In this document: positions 1-12,362 of the stretch, piece by piece
Layout of the letters: each line of letters opens with the position of its first letter
Numbering within the stretch: position 1 is the first letter of the stretch
From: Cladocopium goreaui
Lineage: Eukaryota > Sar > Dinophyceae > Suessiales > Symbiodiniaceae
Direction: 5' to 3'
NCBI GenBank assembly: GCA_947184155.2
Contig: CAMXCT020000829.1
Location: 132,501-196,500, forward strand
DNA length: 64,000 bases
Program-made: the position numbers and the translations under genes
The notes under the pieces: model-generated
Told to the model about the DNA's origin: nothing
Seen by the model: only the letters and a program-made list of their open reading frames with translations
Databases searched by the model: none

Positions 1-729
1 AGCTAGAGAGGAGACCTCAAGCACCTTTCGGTCCATCAGTGGATTTGCTCTGCCATCCCTGATTCACAACAGCCAATCTCTCCTATAGGTTCCTATTTTT
101 GAAACTTCCGCCACCGCCTTGTGCGGTACTACTGGTACTGATAATCATCCATGTTGCCAAACAAACCACTTGCAACAGCAAGATCTTCAAACAAAAACGT
201 TGCAATGGACTCTATATTCAAGAACGGCCTCATACGCACGCATGAATTGAGATCTTATTTGAGGCCTTACGATGCAAGGCGCAGATTATCTTCATGCAGG
301 CGACATAGTCACAAGAATCTCAAGCAAAATGCATTCTGTGAGTTGGGTTCACGCTTCAGCTGAGCGAAAAGAAACGCATGCCGCATGCCAGTTAAATCTG
401 TGTATCCATGTATCCTGCTAAATCTATGTTGCCCTTTCCCTCAGGCACTCCATGTCATTGTCTGCACAAAAAAAGAAGAAAGACTTATACCGTGTTCTAC
501 AGTTGGTAAGGTTGACAGCTAGAGCGGAGATTCGCAGCAGCCATCTTTTGCAGGGAAATCTACAGTGAATCTACAGCACAGTTGCAAACCACTCCTTGCT
601 CCTCATCTCCATCTTACCATATCTTACAGCTCTTACCCAACCCCCTGGTCAAACTCTCCATTTTTCCTCGTCGCCGTCTCAACTCGTTTACTCAGTTTAC
701 TCGTTTCGTCGTGCGGGATGCCGCGCCGT
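1..729. other. 3' flank of the eL8 gene, no gene seen
   Basis: This stretch lies downstream of the eL8 stop codon on the minus strand. I see no ORF with coding character, no clear poly(A) signal and no repeat shared with the rest of the window. The short open frames on both strands look like chance. Confidence 0.5.
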
Positions 730-3700
730 CTATGCCAACTGCAGACCCAACTTCTTCGCCTTTTCGGCTTGGATGGCGCGCTCACGGCGCTGGGTCACGT
801 GCTGCGACTTGATGCCCATGATGCCTGCGCCGGGACCGGGGAGGAGCCGAAGAGCCGGGGCAAGGCAGATCTGAAGTCTGAAAAATCCAAAAATTTGGGG
901 ATTGTCTCAAAAGTTGGGAACAACCAACAACTTCCATACTTCCATGGATGTTGGTTAGATTTCGTACCCTGAAAACATCCGGGTTTCTGTGATGATTTCT
1001 GTGATCGACATCAATCCCAATCATCAGAGACACAGCGGGCCTCCACCCCAGCGGCGGCGGTTCTCCATGTTGTCGTTGAACTGGGCCTTGAAGTTGCTGA
1101 TCAGGGTGTTCAAATCCTGCCACACAGCAATGTCATTCGGTGGTTGGAAAACAAACGATGTTCATATGCTGGGGTTCCTCAAAATATCTCAAAAATGACC
1201 CTTCATCCAATTCCAGGACAGTTGGGACGTCAACCCCAGAGCTGGGCTTGTCAGTTCGTTGGTGAAGGTTGTACTCGGCACGTGTTACAAAACATGCGTC
1301 CTGGACCTGGTGGCACTGGTGGCCCCGGCCCTGGTGACCCTGTCCTTCTCATCCTCAGATTTCACGCTGGTGATGGCCACGCAGGAAGCGGCCTGTGGAC
1401 CCAGAAATAGGAACATCATTCAGATACAATGGGGGATACCATGAGGATACAATGAGAATCTAATGAGAATCTAATAGAAAGTGTTTGCAAGGCGTGAATA
1501 AGATGATATTTACTTCATAATTCCAGGTGTCCCACATGTTCTATCTGTTTTTGGTTGCTATAGACTATAGACTAGAAATAGTGAGGACATTACGGGGCAA
1601 TGCAATGAGAATCGAATGGGTACAATCTCATCCCCCTAATATTCAACACCACCATTGTGTGAAATATGTCACGAAATATATCACGCAACATCCCCTATAC
1701 CCTCTGGTAAACGTTTACGTAACTCTGGAAAATCACCATGCATTTTTGATGGGTAAATCCACTATTTCTATGGCCATGTTCAATAGCCTATAGGGCCTAT
1801 ACCATGGTTTCTGGATGTTTCTGGGTGTCCCAAAGCAGCGCTTCGCGCTTCGCGGCAGGCCTTCTGGTGGATCAGTTGACCAAGGCGGGACTTGCCCTAC
1901 GCGGTGCGCTGCGCAAGCACCATCCCAAGTAGAAAATAAATCGCTCAGTAAACACGGTGCCAAGTGAGCAACAAAGAACTTATCATCTGATAAACATACA
2001 AAAAAAACTATGGAAAATCACCATTTTATATAGGTTGATCAACTATTTCTATGGGCCATGTTCAATAGCTATGTTGAATTACCAGAGGGTACTGGCCGTG
2101 ACCTTGATGATGCAGTAAGGCACGTCCTGGCAGATTCAGAAATTCGGCACAGGCACCAGTTTTCATCGTGGCCTCTCAGGAGGAGAACTTTGGTGCCACG
2201 CTACCCACCATGTTTTGGTTCCATCTCCCTTCCATTCCAAAGTCAAAATCCAAAAATAGGTTCCCCGTTTCCATCATTTCCATCTTATGGACATTGTCAT
2301 CATATTCATCATGATACGCATTGTAATGTTATATTTCGTTAAAAACCCGTGTTTTTTGAAGTCAAAAAAAAACATTTTCACAGCCACAACTCATCGCACA
2401 AAAACACCACATTCACCTCCACCCCTGGTCCTTCTTGCGGCACAGGGCCGGCAGCCAGCAAACGAGCTCAATGGGGTCCACATCGTGAGCAATGATCACC
2501 TTCAAAAGACACCACGGGCCTCTTAACCCATTGGTTTCATGAAAACTAGCCAAGTTTGGATGAGTTGTTGGGAGAAAATCCTGGTCTTGCTGCTGTTCTG
2601 AGTCTGAGCAATCATGCCTGCACTTCAAACATGTCATCCTCGCCCTTGCTTGCAGTCTCGTTTGACGTGGGAGGCTTTGAATTTCGATGATCCCAGCCAT
2701 GCATAGGACAGAGTCTGTCCTGTCTCTCAAGGTCCTCCTGTTCAATGTTTATTTTACAAAAATGCCGGCGTGTCTCAAAAGTGGGCAACCGCACCAGTTT
2801 TAACTGGAGTTTTCATCTTTTTCCCCACACGAATTGCCAAAATCCATCGAGTTCAACAGCCCAGGGTCACCAGCTTGGCCAGCTTGTTCTCCACCAGGGT
2901 GGTCACATGGTTCAGGCCATACTTCAGCACCTGGGGCACGGGATCAGAATAGGATCCGAGCAGCTGAGAACACACCTAAAGTCAAGGCCCCGCAAAAATT
3001 TTTGGACATCACATCGGAATCCTGAACAGAATTGAACAAATACATTTCCGCAACTACCTTGAGTTTTTCATATCGTGCCATGGCCTGTCAGAATGCCCAA
3101 ATGGCAGCCTGACACCCTTGACCGCCGCACGCCTGAGGTTTCTTGCTCTTCACCTCTTCACCATCCTGCAATCCACTGGACCCACTGGAAGTGGCAAGAA
3201 TCTCCTACAGGAAAATCATCAGTCAAAAAAAATATGTATACTGTATAGACATATATATATATTATAATACCATATTTTATTATATATATATATACTATTG
3301 CATGTCATGACATTTTTCTGCCGAAATATAAACCCCAGCTTTCCAACCTCACCATTCCCCCAGCCATCAGGGGCACCTTCTTGGCCTTCGCCATCTCCAT
3401 CAACCGGGCCTTTTTCGCCTCCTTGGTCTCTGGCTGGTACTTCTTGCACAGCTTCAGGACGTTGGCGGCCTAACGCCGGGCGTTTTGGAGTGGCACAAAT
3501 GACCAAAGACGGCATCAATGCGTGGCATGTCACCTGGTTTTTGACATTTGCACACAATCGATATAGCACGTACATGTGCAACCACGCTGAAACTGACAGG
3601 ATCTAAACCACAAATTGAACTCCAACATCTTTGATTCTCATAAAATCACCATGAAAACCGTTTGAAAATCAACGTTCCAGCTGCACCGGCGACCTGATTC

Positions 3701-4731
3701 TTGTCCATGGCCATGTTGAACTGGTTGATCGCAGGAGGCACCTGTGAATGGTGCCCACAACCCACGAAGAAACCTCCCAATCTGTCAGTCTCTCCCAGAA
3801 AGGGGAAAAAAAACCGGTGTGGGTGCCCAAAAAAAACACCGTTGGACTGCATTTTTTTCTTGTCAGCAAACAATTCCTATCATCACTGAGTTCCAATTTG
3901 CAGCAAAGCACTTGCCGCGTCTTGACATTGTGGAAGTATAATTGGATTAATAACTGGATCAAAAATTCATTCCCGTGCCAAACCATCAAATTTGGGACCC
4001 CCAACACCCCAACTAAGCCCTTCCAAGGGTTAGCCGCGGCTAGCCTTCAGACGCATCAACATGATTCGTTTCTGTCGCTGAAGGCGGATGTACTTGGGCC
4101 ATTTCACGAAGCGGGTCAGGTCACGCTTGGGCTGAATGTCACCACCCAAACGATAATTCCTCGGAGCCTTCTCGAACAGAGGATTCCTGGGGCCAGCATG
4201 AACACGAAAATAAGAGAATTCAACAAACACCACGGTGGGTGGAAGGGTCAGTGAACAAACCCTTCTACACTTCCCTTTTCTCATGTCGAACCAGATTCAG
4301 AGTTTTTTGGTTTGTGCGGATTGACTCGCACAAACCCTTCTTATATCCACAGTTCGGTCTGGTAAACTGGAATCATCGCACCAATCCCAAGCTCCTGTTT
4401 TTGTGTAAATCGAACGTGTGTTCTCGGATCAGGTTCACCCAGTTCAAATTTCGATGCCCTTCTCAAGCACTGGTGTGACAACAAGAATAGCAACTGCTCA
4501 CCTTGTTACAGAAGGTCAATTTATGTTTGATTTTTTGAAACCATTGTCCATGACGTCAATGAAATTTCAGGTTATGGAATCAAAAATGCCTATTTTACCG
4601 ACTCATATCCTCAACCACTGCAGTTTGATACATGTTTGATCCATGTGGTCAAGTTTCTTTTTGGCCTTCTTCTTTTTGTCTGCCAATGGTGCGGAGGGAA
4701 GTTTTTTTCCACCCTTGGCGGCTTTTCCCAT
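730..4731 (-). CDS. RPL7A: Ribosomal protein eL8 (L7a), about 11 exons
   Basis: Large-subunit cytosolic ribosomal protein eL8. Proposed exons on the minus strand: 4731-4651, 4185-4045, 3741-3694, 3469-3377, 2930-2871, 2499-2431, 2126-2103, 1896-1861, 1392-1345, 1116-1041 and 824-730 (TAG at 732-730). Together they encode about 256 aa, the usual eL8 length. The frame runs through conserved family blocks: a basic N-terminus, [86 protein letters not shown], then a C-terminus like HWGGGILG of yeast. Introns from the second onward start GT (4), GC (3) or GA (2), and every acceptor is AG followed by G. The exon 1/2 junction and the end of exon 4 (3377 or 3365) are uncertain. The frame is intact, so this is probably a functional host gene. 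Confidence 0.93.
3243..3298. repeat. AT-rich microsatellite inside an eL8 intron
   Basis: Runs of TA dinucleotides occupy part of the intron between eL8 exons 4 and 5. It is simple sequence with no coding meaning. Confidence 0.8.
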
Positions 4732-5964
4732 GCCGACTGCTTCAACCGGTGACCGGTTTTCCTGTTTCACTAAGGCGACTAACCTGCAGAGCCAGACAAC
4801 AGCGGAGTTTCCCATGACAACCCGAAATCGAGCCAAGCAATGGATCCACAAACCGTTGGTCACTTTTACACACCAATCCAAGTTGCGTCTATATGTTGTT
4901 TGAAACATGTTCATGTATATCAAGTGATCGGACGGCCAACGCCGGTCAATGAAAGTTTCTCACAACTACCACCCCTAGTCTATCTACCCCAGTGATGTTT
5001 CGAAATTATTTTCTATACAAGTCCCGGTGTGAAAATTGAGGGCAAAGTGTTCGTTCACAACCGTGAATCAATGCGACACTTTAAAATAGATTGTGTTCCC
5101 GCACAACTGTTCTTTGAGGGCGTTTATTGTCAACAAACAACCGACCTACGCGCTCATGTTTCTGAACGCAACAATTGTTTGAGAACAAGATGGAAGCCAC
5201 GAACCCAAATGTATTCACGTTCTTGGACTACGAGTCCAAACCTCTGCAATAGGAAAACGATTTTTTTTTTCACGCATCGTGCGCTCATTGTCGCAGTGAA
5301 GGCACCTGATGACACAAAAACAGATGATTCCACAACTAATTTACAAAGAGACGCGCAAGATCACGCAAGAACAGATGATTCCACAACTCAAGTGGTTTAA
5401 ATTCTGCGTGTTTGCTACAGATATGTTTGTCACGTATACTACATATCTAATCCTAAAATCCCAGCACAGATCTTGGCCTTCTGCGGCATTGCCGTCCATT
5501 GTGACGTTGTAAAGATTGCGGTGGGCTATCAGCTTACGACCGGGATGGCACCACGGAGATTGCAAAGGAACAAACAGTCACGATGTGTTTGCGGCTTTAT
5601 TTCCCACTGACAATCCACTGTGTTCGGGGGTAACTATTTCTCACTTGAAGTCCGGGCATGGGGTCATGGAACAATTTTTGTTCAATGTTTGGCGACCACG
5701 TCGACAGGTTCGGGTTTGCGATGATCCTGGGGACTGAGCCACCTAATCATGCAGCGCGGCTTCAAAAGCCATACTGTCAAAGCGTGTCGCGTCTTGAGGG
5801 CTGCGTTGACTTCTTGAGTTCGCTGCTGCGACATGCCATGCAAGACATCGACTCTTACGATCCGAAAGATCACCAATTCCTAGCTTGACTGAACGATCAT
5901 CAAATTTTCATAAATTTTCCATGCTCTCAGATTCAACTTCAACTGTCCGGTATCTTCGGTCATT
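4732..5964. other. Gene-free upstream region of eL8
   Basis: This 1.2-kb interval separates the eL8 start codon from the tail of the Copia remnant. I see no homologous ORF. Promoter elements cannot be recognised: dinoflagellate promoters generally lack a canonical TATA box, and nothing else stands out. Confidence 0.4.
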
Positions 5965-6236
5965 TCACATCTGTGAAACTGCAAGCGGGAGCGGACTTTT
6001 CTCGAGCACAAAAGCCTGGACGATATGGTCATGTAATTCACATGCCATCATGGTGATTGTTACACTTCTCATCAAGATTTGTGCTGTGTCATCCATGAGT
6101 GCTGCCACAAATTGTACGCACTCCTCCTCAGCACCAGGTAGTGCAAACTCCTGATGCTGCCATTTTTCCTTCAGCCAATCTCCAGCACTCATCGCTGGAT
6201 TTTCACTTCCAGAAATTCTACTGTGAAAATTTTGTT
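5965..6236 (-). pseudogene. Possible 3' tail of the Copia element, other frame
   Basis: An open stretch of about 90 codons follows directly after the stop of the Copia RNase H/membrane ORF but in another frame, and has no ATG at its start. The composition is coding-like (acidic, with tryptophans) but I recognise no domain. It may be the displaced end of the Copia polyprotein after a frameshift, or non-coding sequence. Confidence 0.25.
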
Positions 6237-7721
6237 TCAACGTTCTCGATTTCGCAGTTTTGCTTCAAATCTGCCATAGATTGCACATGCTTCAGGTCTG
6301 CTTGGCCTTGCAGTGTCTGCTAACTGGAGGAAAAGATTTGCTGCTCTTTCACGGTATTGGTTTACCAAATTTTCATCCATGCCTCCACTGATTGCAGCAA
6401 TCATTGTGAGAATGAAGGATTGGATCGCTGTCGCATCCCGCCAATCTCCACGTTGAACTGCAAGACCATGCTGCTCTTTTACATCTTCCATCAACTGTGT
6501 CATGGGGGGAGATCTTTGTTCTCCCTCATCAATCATCTCGTCGTCATCTGAAGTCTCTGACTCTGCTTGTTCCTCATTGTTGTTTTCCAAATTTGTATCT
6601 GCACCATGGTTCACTGGTATGTCAGTTGTGTCTGCATGTTCAGCTCTGGCACGTTGTCTGACCAAACGCAAGTATTGCTCTGATCCCATGGCTCCATAAG
6701 TCACCAAGTTTGCACGTTCATGCATCGCCAAACTTGTAAACTGGTCAGTTGTAAGGCCAAAGCCAAAACGCAGAAATCCACCGCTCTCAACTAAACCATA
6801 ATGCAAACCATATGTGTAGTCATGCAACATTGAGTGTTCATTGCTTTGTTCTATCAAGCGTCCATCATGCATCATGAGTCTGTTGTGGATCTCGGTGATC
6901 CTTGCCTCCTGAGTTGCTATGTAACTGTCCTCATCTGCCACCTGATTCCAGCAATGGAAGATATCGTGTTGCACCTGTTTCATTGCTGCTTCTTGTTCAT
7001 TCAAACGTTTGTTGAACTTCTTCCATACACAGCAAAATGCTGTAGCCAGAATCACTACCAAAACGCACAACACGCAAACTGCAATCCAAAGACCAGCACT
7101 GTTGTCACGCTCTACCGCCTTGACATTCTTTGGACAAACTTCCAAAACCTTTGCTTCCGCTGCCAAAGACTCAAGGCTTTGCACTCCAAGAATCAAGCTG
7201 ATCCTTTTGATTGCCTTGCCAAGCTTGCTCAACGCTTTTCGATTTTCATCTTGTTCTGTAGCAGCATTGTACTCCTCCTGTCCAATGGGTTCTGCAGTCA
7301 CAGGATCAACTGCACCAATGCCACAGAGGAGAAAGTAAAGCCGGGCTTTGCTGAGATTCTTTGTTCCCACATCACTGTAGTTCCAGAAGGTGGGCACTTG
7401 GGACACCTGAACTTCACCCAAGCGCGTCAAGTCTTGTAGCCAAACAAGTTTGGCCGAGAGGTGGCGAATACGGCCTACCCCTTGCCTTCCAATCAATTGT
7501 CTCGCTGCTGAGTTGTCTGTGAATTGGTGGTGCTCCACCTGAACCTGCAGTAGAAACTCCATGCAATTTTTCACAAAAATCGCATCACATGTCCCAGAGA
7601 TCATGCTATGAAGCTCAATGAAATCACACGCTGGGACCTGCTGCTTGCAAAAGCAAAACATCCATTCACAAACAAAACTGTGCAGCTTGTGCTCCTTCGA
7701 CTTGATTTGTTGCCACACCAA
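6237..7721 (-). pseudogene. Copia RNase H end plus transmembrane/coiled-coil tail
   Basis: The first 110 codons continue Copia RNase H (IELHSMISGTCDAIF, a DN-A-R block, and GRIRHLSAKLVWLQ). Beyond the usual Copia end, about 350 more codons follow. They hold a strong hydrophobic helix near residues 207-230 (LWIAVCVLCVLVVILATAF), a Lys/Arg stop-transfer patch, a heptad-like region, and an acidic Glu/Asp-rich stretch. A membrane segment after RNase H recalls envelope-like third ORFs of some LTR elements, but I see no recognisable fusion-protein feature. The frame is entered by a shift near 7610. Confidence 0.7.
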
Positions 7722-9062
7722 TCTGCACCTGTGAATCCTTCAAGCAACCAAAAGGCCTCGGTGCCTTTCTTCCACTTACCTGCTCCATGTTCAGGCCAGT
7801 CAAGCTTGATCCCTATGTCTCCTGAGCTTTTGAGGTATCCAATCAGCTTGCGTAAACGCTGAACTGAACACAAAGTTGGAGCAGCCATGAAGGAAGAAAG
7901 CTCTTTGACGCTGTACATGATGTCCACCCTGTCACGTGACAAGTACCACAAGAGGCCAATGATGCTTCTGTAGTTCTTTGCATCCTGTGGACTCAACAAT
8001 TTCGAACTGTCATCTTGCTGCACTGCTGCATCACATGGAATTTTCTGCAAACGTGCAACTCCAAACAGTTTCTCGAAGCTTTCCACAACCTTGGAGACTG
8101 TGGTTCCTGGCACAATCACAAGCCCATCGCTGACCCTGATCAAACGGCGTTTCAAGAAACTGATTTCTGTTCCTGGCTCACCAATTTCACTGAAGCTGAC
8201 ATTGAACTTCTGCTTCATCAAAGGGAGAAACACCTGAGACCAGTACTGCCGTCGACCTGTGAACAAGAGATCATCCACATGCAGCATGAACATGTTTTCC
8301 TGGCAACGTGCAAGACAAGGCTGAACTGCGCTCCACTCAAAGTCAAGCACTGAAGTTGCAAATTGGCGAAAATGCCAATACCATGCCTTTGCTCCCAACC
8401 TTTGTGCCGGGAGATTTTTCAACACCACGTACTCAACACCATCCGAAACAACTGCAACAACATGCTCTTGAGGTGCTTGGAGGAAAGCATCCTTTATATC
8501 CAACGCTGCAAGAATCACATCGTACTGCTCACCTTGCAAACCAATCATCTCAAGCTGTCTCAAAGTTTGCAAGAAAATGATGGGTATGATATTGCTGCAA
8601 TGACATCCAGTGGCAGGTGAGTAAACATCGTCACGTTTGGTTGTGGCAAATTCTCTGGACAAAACGACTTCTTCTCATCCAGCGTTTGACGCTGGAAACG
8701 CTGGCACTTCCATCTTCCTGGTTTTCAGATTTCACCTCATAGGATTTGAGCCGCCAGTCATACACAAAACGTGTTGTCAAAGAACCTTCAACCATGCCAC
8801 CAAAGTCACAACGTTTCTGTAAAACACCCATGCTGAGCAAACGTGCAATTTCAACCTGGTCTGCCAGTTTGTCGATCCAAGGATCGGGAGGACCTGGAGG
8901 AACATCGATGGGAGCATCTGACCACAGCTGTTCTGGCACTTCTGTGAACTGAAGCATATCTTCATCATGCCATATGCCATCACCTTGAAAACCCATCATC
9001 TGCAGAATCAATGCTGGGGTCATGCTCATAGTTGTCCATCGTATGGTATTCCTTTTCACCAA
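7601..9062 (-). pseudogene. Copia reverse transcriptase, frameshifted
   Basis: Two overlapping frames (9062-8631, then 8662-7601) together carry a Copia-type RT. The first has the N-terminal block with WMRRSRFV. The second continues with SREFATTKRDDVYSPATG, motif A (DIKDAFLQAP), the catalytic motif HVDDLLF in place of the usual YVDD, the thumb block YRSIIGLLWYLS, and the start of RNase H (ADWCGNKSSRRSTS). The frameshift near 8650 falls exactly inside the conserved RSRFVAREFA region, which shows that it is a lesion. Confidence 0.85.
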
Positions 9063-9480
9063 TCTTTACAACACGTATCATCTTTTCATGAGACTCACGC
9101 AACATCCCAATCCTCAGTTTCTTTTGGGACTCAACCTTGGCCTTCTTTGATTCATGGCTCTCATCTCCACCTTCATCATGTCTTTGGGCATCTGAAGAAC
9201 CTTGAAACTCAAATTCATGAATTCTTGCAACTCGAAACTGAGTTGATGACTGTTGCTGAGCGCCTGAACTTGGGGTTCCCACTGCAGTTGAGCTTGGAGA
9301 TGACTGCAATGGTTGTGAAGTCTGAGGATGCGGTAGTTGTTGACCCTCTGACTGCACAGCTCTGACATTGGACCCCCAACAGTCACGTGCGTAGTGCCCT
9401 GGCTTGCCACATCGATGGCACACTCCACTTGTGCTATTGCCTTTGCCCTTGTATCCAGTGGAATCAGTGGAGTTCTTCAA
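8980..9480 (-). pseudogene. Copia Gag C-terminal fragment with CCHC knuckle
   Basis: About 166 codons contain the zinc knuckle CHRCGKPGHYARDC (CX2CX4HX4C), the nucleic-acid-binding motif of retroelement Gag, followed by a Gln/Ser/Pro-rich linker. The fragment begins within the 224-bp direct repeat at 9472, so its N-terminal part has been cut off. It passes out of frame into the RT fragment near 8985. Confidence 0.75.
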
Positions 9481-9695
9481 GGACTTTCATTTGTTGTTTG
9501 AGCCTAGGGGTAAAATCTAGATTCCCAAATTAGTTCGACAAAACAAACTGTTAAAAGTACATCCATTCAAACGTTCTCTGTCACTGTCTTCGAAGACATC
9601 GCTCTTTTTCATCTGCTGGACATGTCAGATTCGAAATCAAAACACGCAGGGTCCAATAGTTCTGAACCATTTATCCAGATGGCACAAATCACCCA
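9472..9695. repeat. 224-bp direct repeat, copy 1
   Basis: It matches 10426-10649 at a constant offset of 954 bp with only a few substitutions. It begins inside the Copia Gag fragment. It could be a segmental duplication or the terminal repeat of a small element, but I see no TG...CA ends. Confidence 0.85.
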
Positions 9696-10425
9696 TCTGG
9701 GATGTATAGGAATCTGACCAGGAATAGCAATCAAAAGAAGGTTGGAAAAACGCCACAAACGCCAAGTGAATTGTCCTGGAGATTCACTGAAAAGTACTGA
9801 TCGGCAGAGAAGAAGAGAGCACGGGATTGTAATCCGATGTGACTCTCTCAAATGAGTGATATTGCAAATTTCATCAATGCGTGGCTACTGAAATCCATAG
9901 GACGTTGCAGTGAAATCATCCACAGATACTCACAGCAAAAGCAACAACAAAAACACCCTGATAGGGCAAACCAAGGATGAAATCACCAACATCCCGGATA
10001 AGTCGAAATGGTAAGACCATTGAACCACGCCGTGGAGATGTACGAACATCCCCAAATAACTTGATACAGGTCATCTCCAATTTGGAAAGATGACAAAGAA
10101 ATGCAAATATAGACCTGGAGGGCCAGTGAAAGCTTATGGTACAGCCAAACAAGCTGATCTGAGTCTTGCCACGAATTGCAGACAATACGAGTACAAACCT
10201 GGATGATGGCTTTGTCATCCAAATCGAATCCCGCATGCATTTCGAAATGCATCAACATCGAATGAGTGGTGAAAAAGAAATAAATCACACGACCACATAC
10301 CCCAAAAGAAAACGCAATAGGTGAGGGGGGAGGGAAAACAAAAATGTTAAACATACAAATGAAAGTCCTTGAGCCAAAATGGAAACAGGAACAAAGAAGA
10401 TCCTTGCAAAACAAGTACACTAACC
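9696..10425. other. Stretch between the 224-bp repeats, no gene seen
   Basis: Open frames here on the minus strand are short, lack known motifs and have no coding-like composition. I see no further structure. Confidence 0.4.
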
Positions 10426-10649
10426 GTTCTTCAAGGACTTTCATTTGTTGTTTGAGCCTAGAGGTAAAATCTAGATTCCCAAATTAGTTCGACAAAACAA
10501 ACTGTTAAAAGTACATTCATTCAAACGTTCTCTGTCACTGTCTTCGAAGACATCGCTCTTTTTCATCTGCTGGATATGTCAGATTCGAAATCAAAACACG
10601 CAGGGGCCAATAGTTCTGAACCATTTATCCAGATGGCACAAATCACCCA
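10426..10649. repeat. 224-bp direct repeat, copy 2
   Basis: Second copy of 9472-9695. Homology stops after the shared CACCCA; beyond that this copy reads CAACAACTATCTGGGG, where copy 1 goes directly to TCTGGG. Confidence 0.85.
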
Positions 10650-11109
10650 ACAACAACTATCTGGGGAAATGGTTATCGCCAAGAACACCCCCATAAACAG
10701 AAGTGAGAACCATTCCAGCAGAGGAAGCAAGCTATAGAGAACGGTGGAGTCGGTAGAATCTTAGATTCTCAGACAAGAATGGCTCAGTGAAGTGTCTCAC
10801 GGAAAGTGCTCAAAAGAGGAAGTGATCAGTGGTGAAGACATAAACGGCAAAATAACGTAGGGCTGGTACACCAGAAAAAAAATGGAGTAGTCCAATTGTG
10901 ATATATTGGAGTAGACGTAAATAGAAAAATTTGGGAATGATCACAAAGTCCTCCAAATAGTGCACGAGGTGATACCGAATTTGAAGTAAATTTGAATACA
11001 TTGAATGAAGAACGAGAGTTGCTGAAGAAATATAGCCACGATTGCAAAAGAATATTGCATAAAATCCACGGCAGCATCCAGAGCTGGCAAAAATATGGTT
11101 GATGTAATT
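10650..11109. other. Gene-free stretch
   Basis: AT-rich sequence with only short open frames. Nothing recognised. Confidence 0.35.
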
Positions 11110-11607
11110 CTAGGTGCCTCTGAATGGGTTCCAAGTTTGCGGGGAATCCAGCCCCGAGAGGCGTCGCAGTAAAAAATCGCAGATGTGGTCGGAGTCGAAC
11201 TGTGTCGCGTTCTGGGGATAGTAAACTTCTTGATAGATCTCCGCAGAAGCTTGCTCATGAAGTTCTGTAAGTAATGTCCAGAAGCTGCCGATGAGTTTTT
11301 TGGGTGGCCATTTGCCGAAGAGCTCGTCCGAGGGGTCTAATCTTGTCCAGCTATTGCCGTCTAATAGTAATGGCACAATCCTTCCGTTCCTGAGGCCGAA
11401 GCCCCAGTTACCCCGTCCACAATCTTTCAACCTGAATCCTCTCTTGGAGGTCATCGCGATGGCCAGCGCCAGGTGATATGCGATTTCCTCAGGGTCCAAA
11501 CCTGAGAAATCTGCTTGACCATAAGGAATAAGCCTTTCACATACCAGTAGTACCCGCACGAGGCGGGGCGGAAGTTGCCTTAAAGATATATATGAGACCT
11601 TTCTCAT
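11110..11607 (-). CDS. Small protein-kinase-like fragment
   Basis: An ATG-initiated frame of 165 codons. The centre reads LKDCGRGNWGF followed after a short gap by LLLDGNSW. This spacing resembles the kinase catalytic loop (D-x4-N) and the DFG aspartate, with HRD replaced by LKD and DFG by DGN. There is no ATP-binding lobe, and the protein is far shorter than a 250-aa kinase domain. It could be one exon of a larger kinase-like gene, a relic, or an unrelated protein. No neighbour supports a role. Confidence 0.4.
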   Translation of the reverse strand: MRKVSYISLRQLPPRLVRVLLVCERLIPYGQADFSGLDPEEIAYHLALAIAMTSKRGFRLKDCGRGNWGFGLRNGRIVPLLLDGNSWTRLDPSDELFGKWPPKKLIGSFWTLLTELHEQASAEIYQEVYYPQNATQFDSDHICDFLLRRLSGLDSPQTWNPFRGT

Positions 11608-11689
11608 CTATAGAACTTGCATGCGCCGTGCGCCAGCCAAGCCCGTGCGTGCGTGCACTCTGCGAAAGTGGTGTCCTGTTTCACATGTC

Positions 11690-12345
11690 ACATTTGAAGC
11701 TCCACTTCGCCCTTCACACTTCTCACTGCACTCTTCACACTCACACTTCACACTCCACACTTCACACTTCACACTCCACACTTCTCACTTCACACTGCAC
11801 TCTTCCCAATCCACACTTCACACTTCACTGCACGCTTCCCACTGCACACTCCACACTTCACACTTCACACTCCACACTTCACACTTCACACTCCACACTT
11901 CACACTGCACTCTTCACGCCCCACACTTCACACTGCACTCTTCACACTCCACACTTCATCTCATCTGAGCTCTTCTCACCTTATCCCAGCTCATCTCTTC
12001 TCATCTCATCTCTTCTCATATGTCACCTAAGCTTTCATAAATCACTTCCCAGTACTACTACTAAGGAACTTGCATGCGCCGTGCGCCAGCCAGGCCCGTG
12101 CGTGCGTGCTTTGTGCGAAGCTGTTGCAGTGTTGCTGTCCAAGAACATGACCTGCGCGCGACCCCGGTACAATGCAAACACTTTCCTCACACTTCACATT
12201 GCACTCTTCACACCCCACACTCCACACTTCACACTTGCACTTCATCTCAACTCATCTCATCTGAGCTCTTCTCATCTCATTCCATGTCTTCCCATATGTC
12301 AGCTAAGTTCTTCTTGGCTATTTTTATGTCAAGTACTTCCCAGTA
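11690..12345. repeat. CACTTCACACTCCACA-type simple repeat block, two modules
   Basis: A degenerate CT/CA-rich simple repeat forms two modules. Each opens with the same GC-rich segment (CTTGCATGCGCCGTGCGCCA, at about 11619 and 12069) and continues into TCATCTCATCT runs. Long open frames across it are products of the repeat, not genes. Confidence 0.85.
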
Positions 12346-12362
12346 CTGATGTCTACTACAAA

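Larger units (their letters stand above)
6237..9480 (-). mobile_element. Decayed Ty1/Copia retrotransposon fragment
   Basis: Read on the minus strand, the order is a Gag zinc knuckle, reverse transcriptase, RNase H, then a membrane-anchored tail. The reading frame changes near 8985, 8650 and 7610. Neither the protease active site nor the integrase core expected between the zinc knuckle and RT is present, so about 450-600 codons are missing. No LTR pair was found around it. This is an inactive, internally deleted Copia copy. Confidence 0.85.

Noticed and set aside
9474-10649. The 224-bp direct repeats as LTRs of a small element
   Set aside because: No TG...CA ends, target duplication, PBS or PPT could be found, so a plain duplication is the safer reading.
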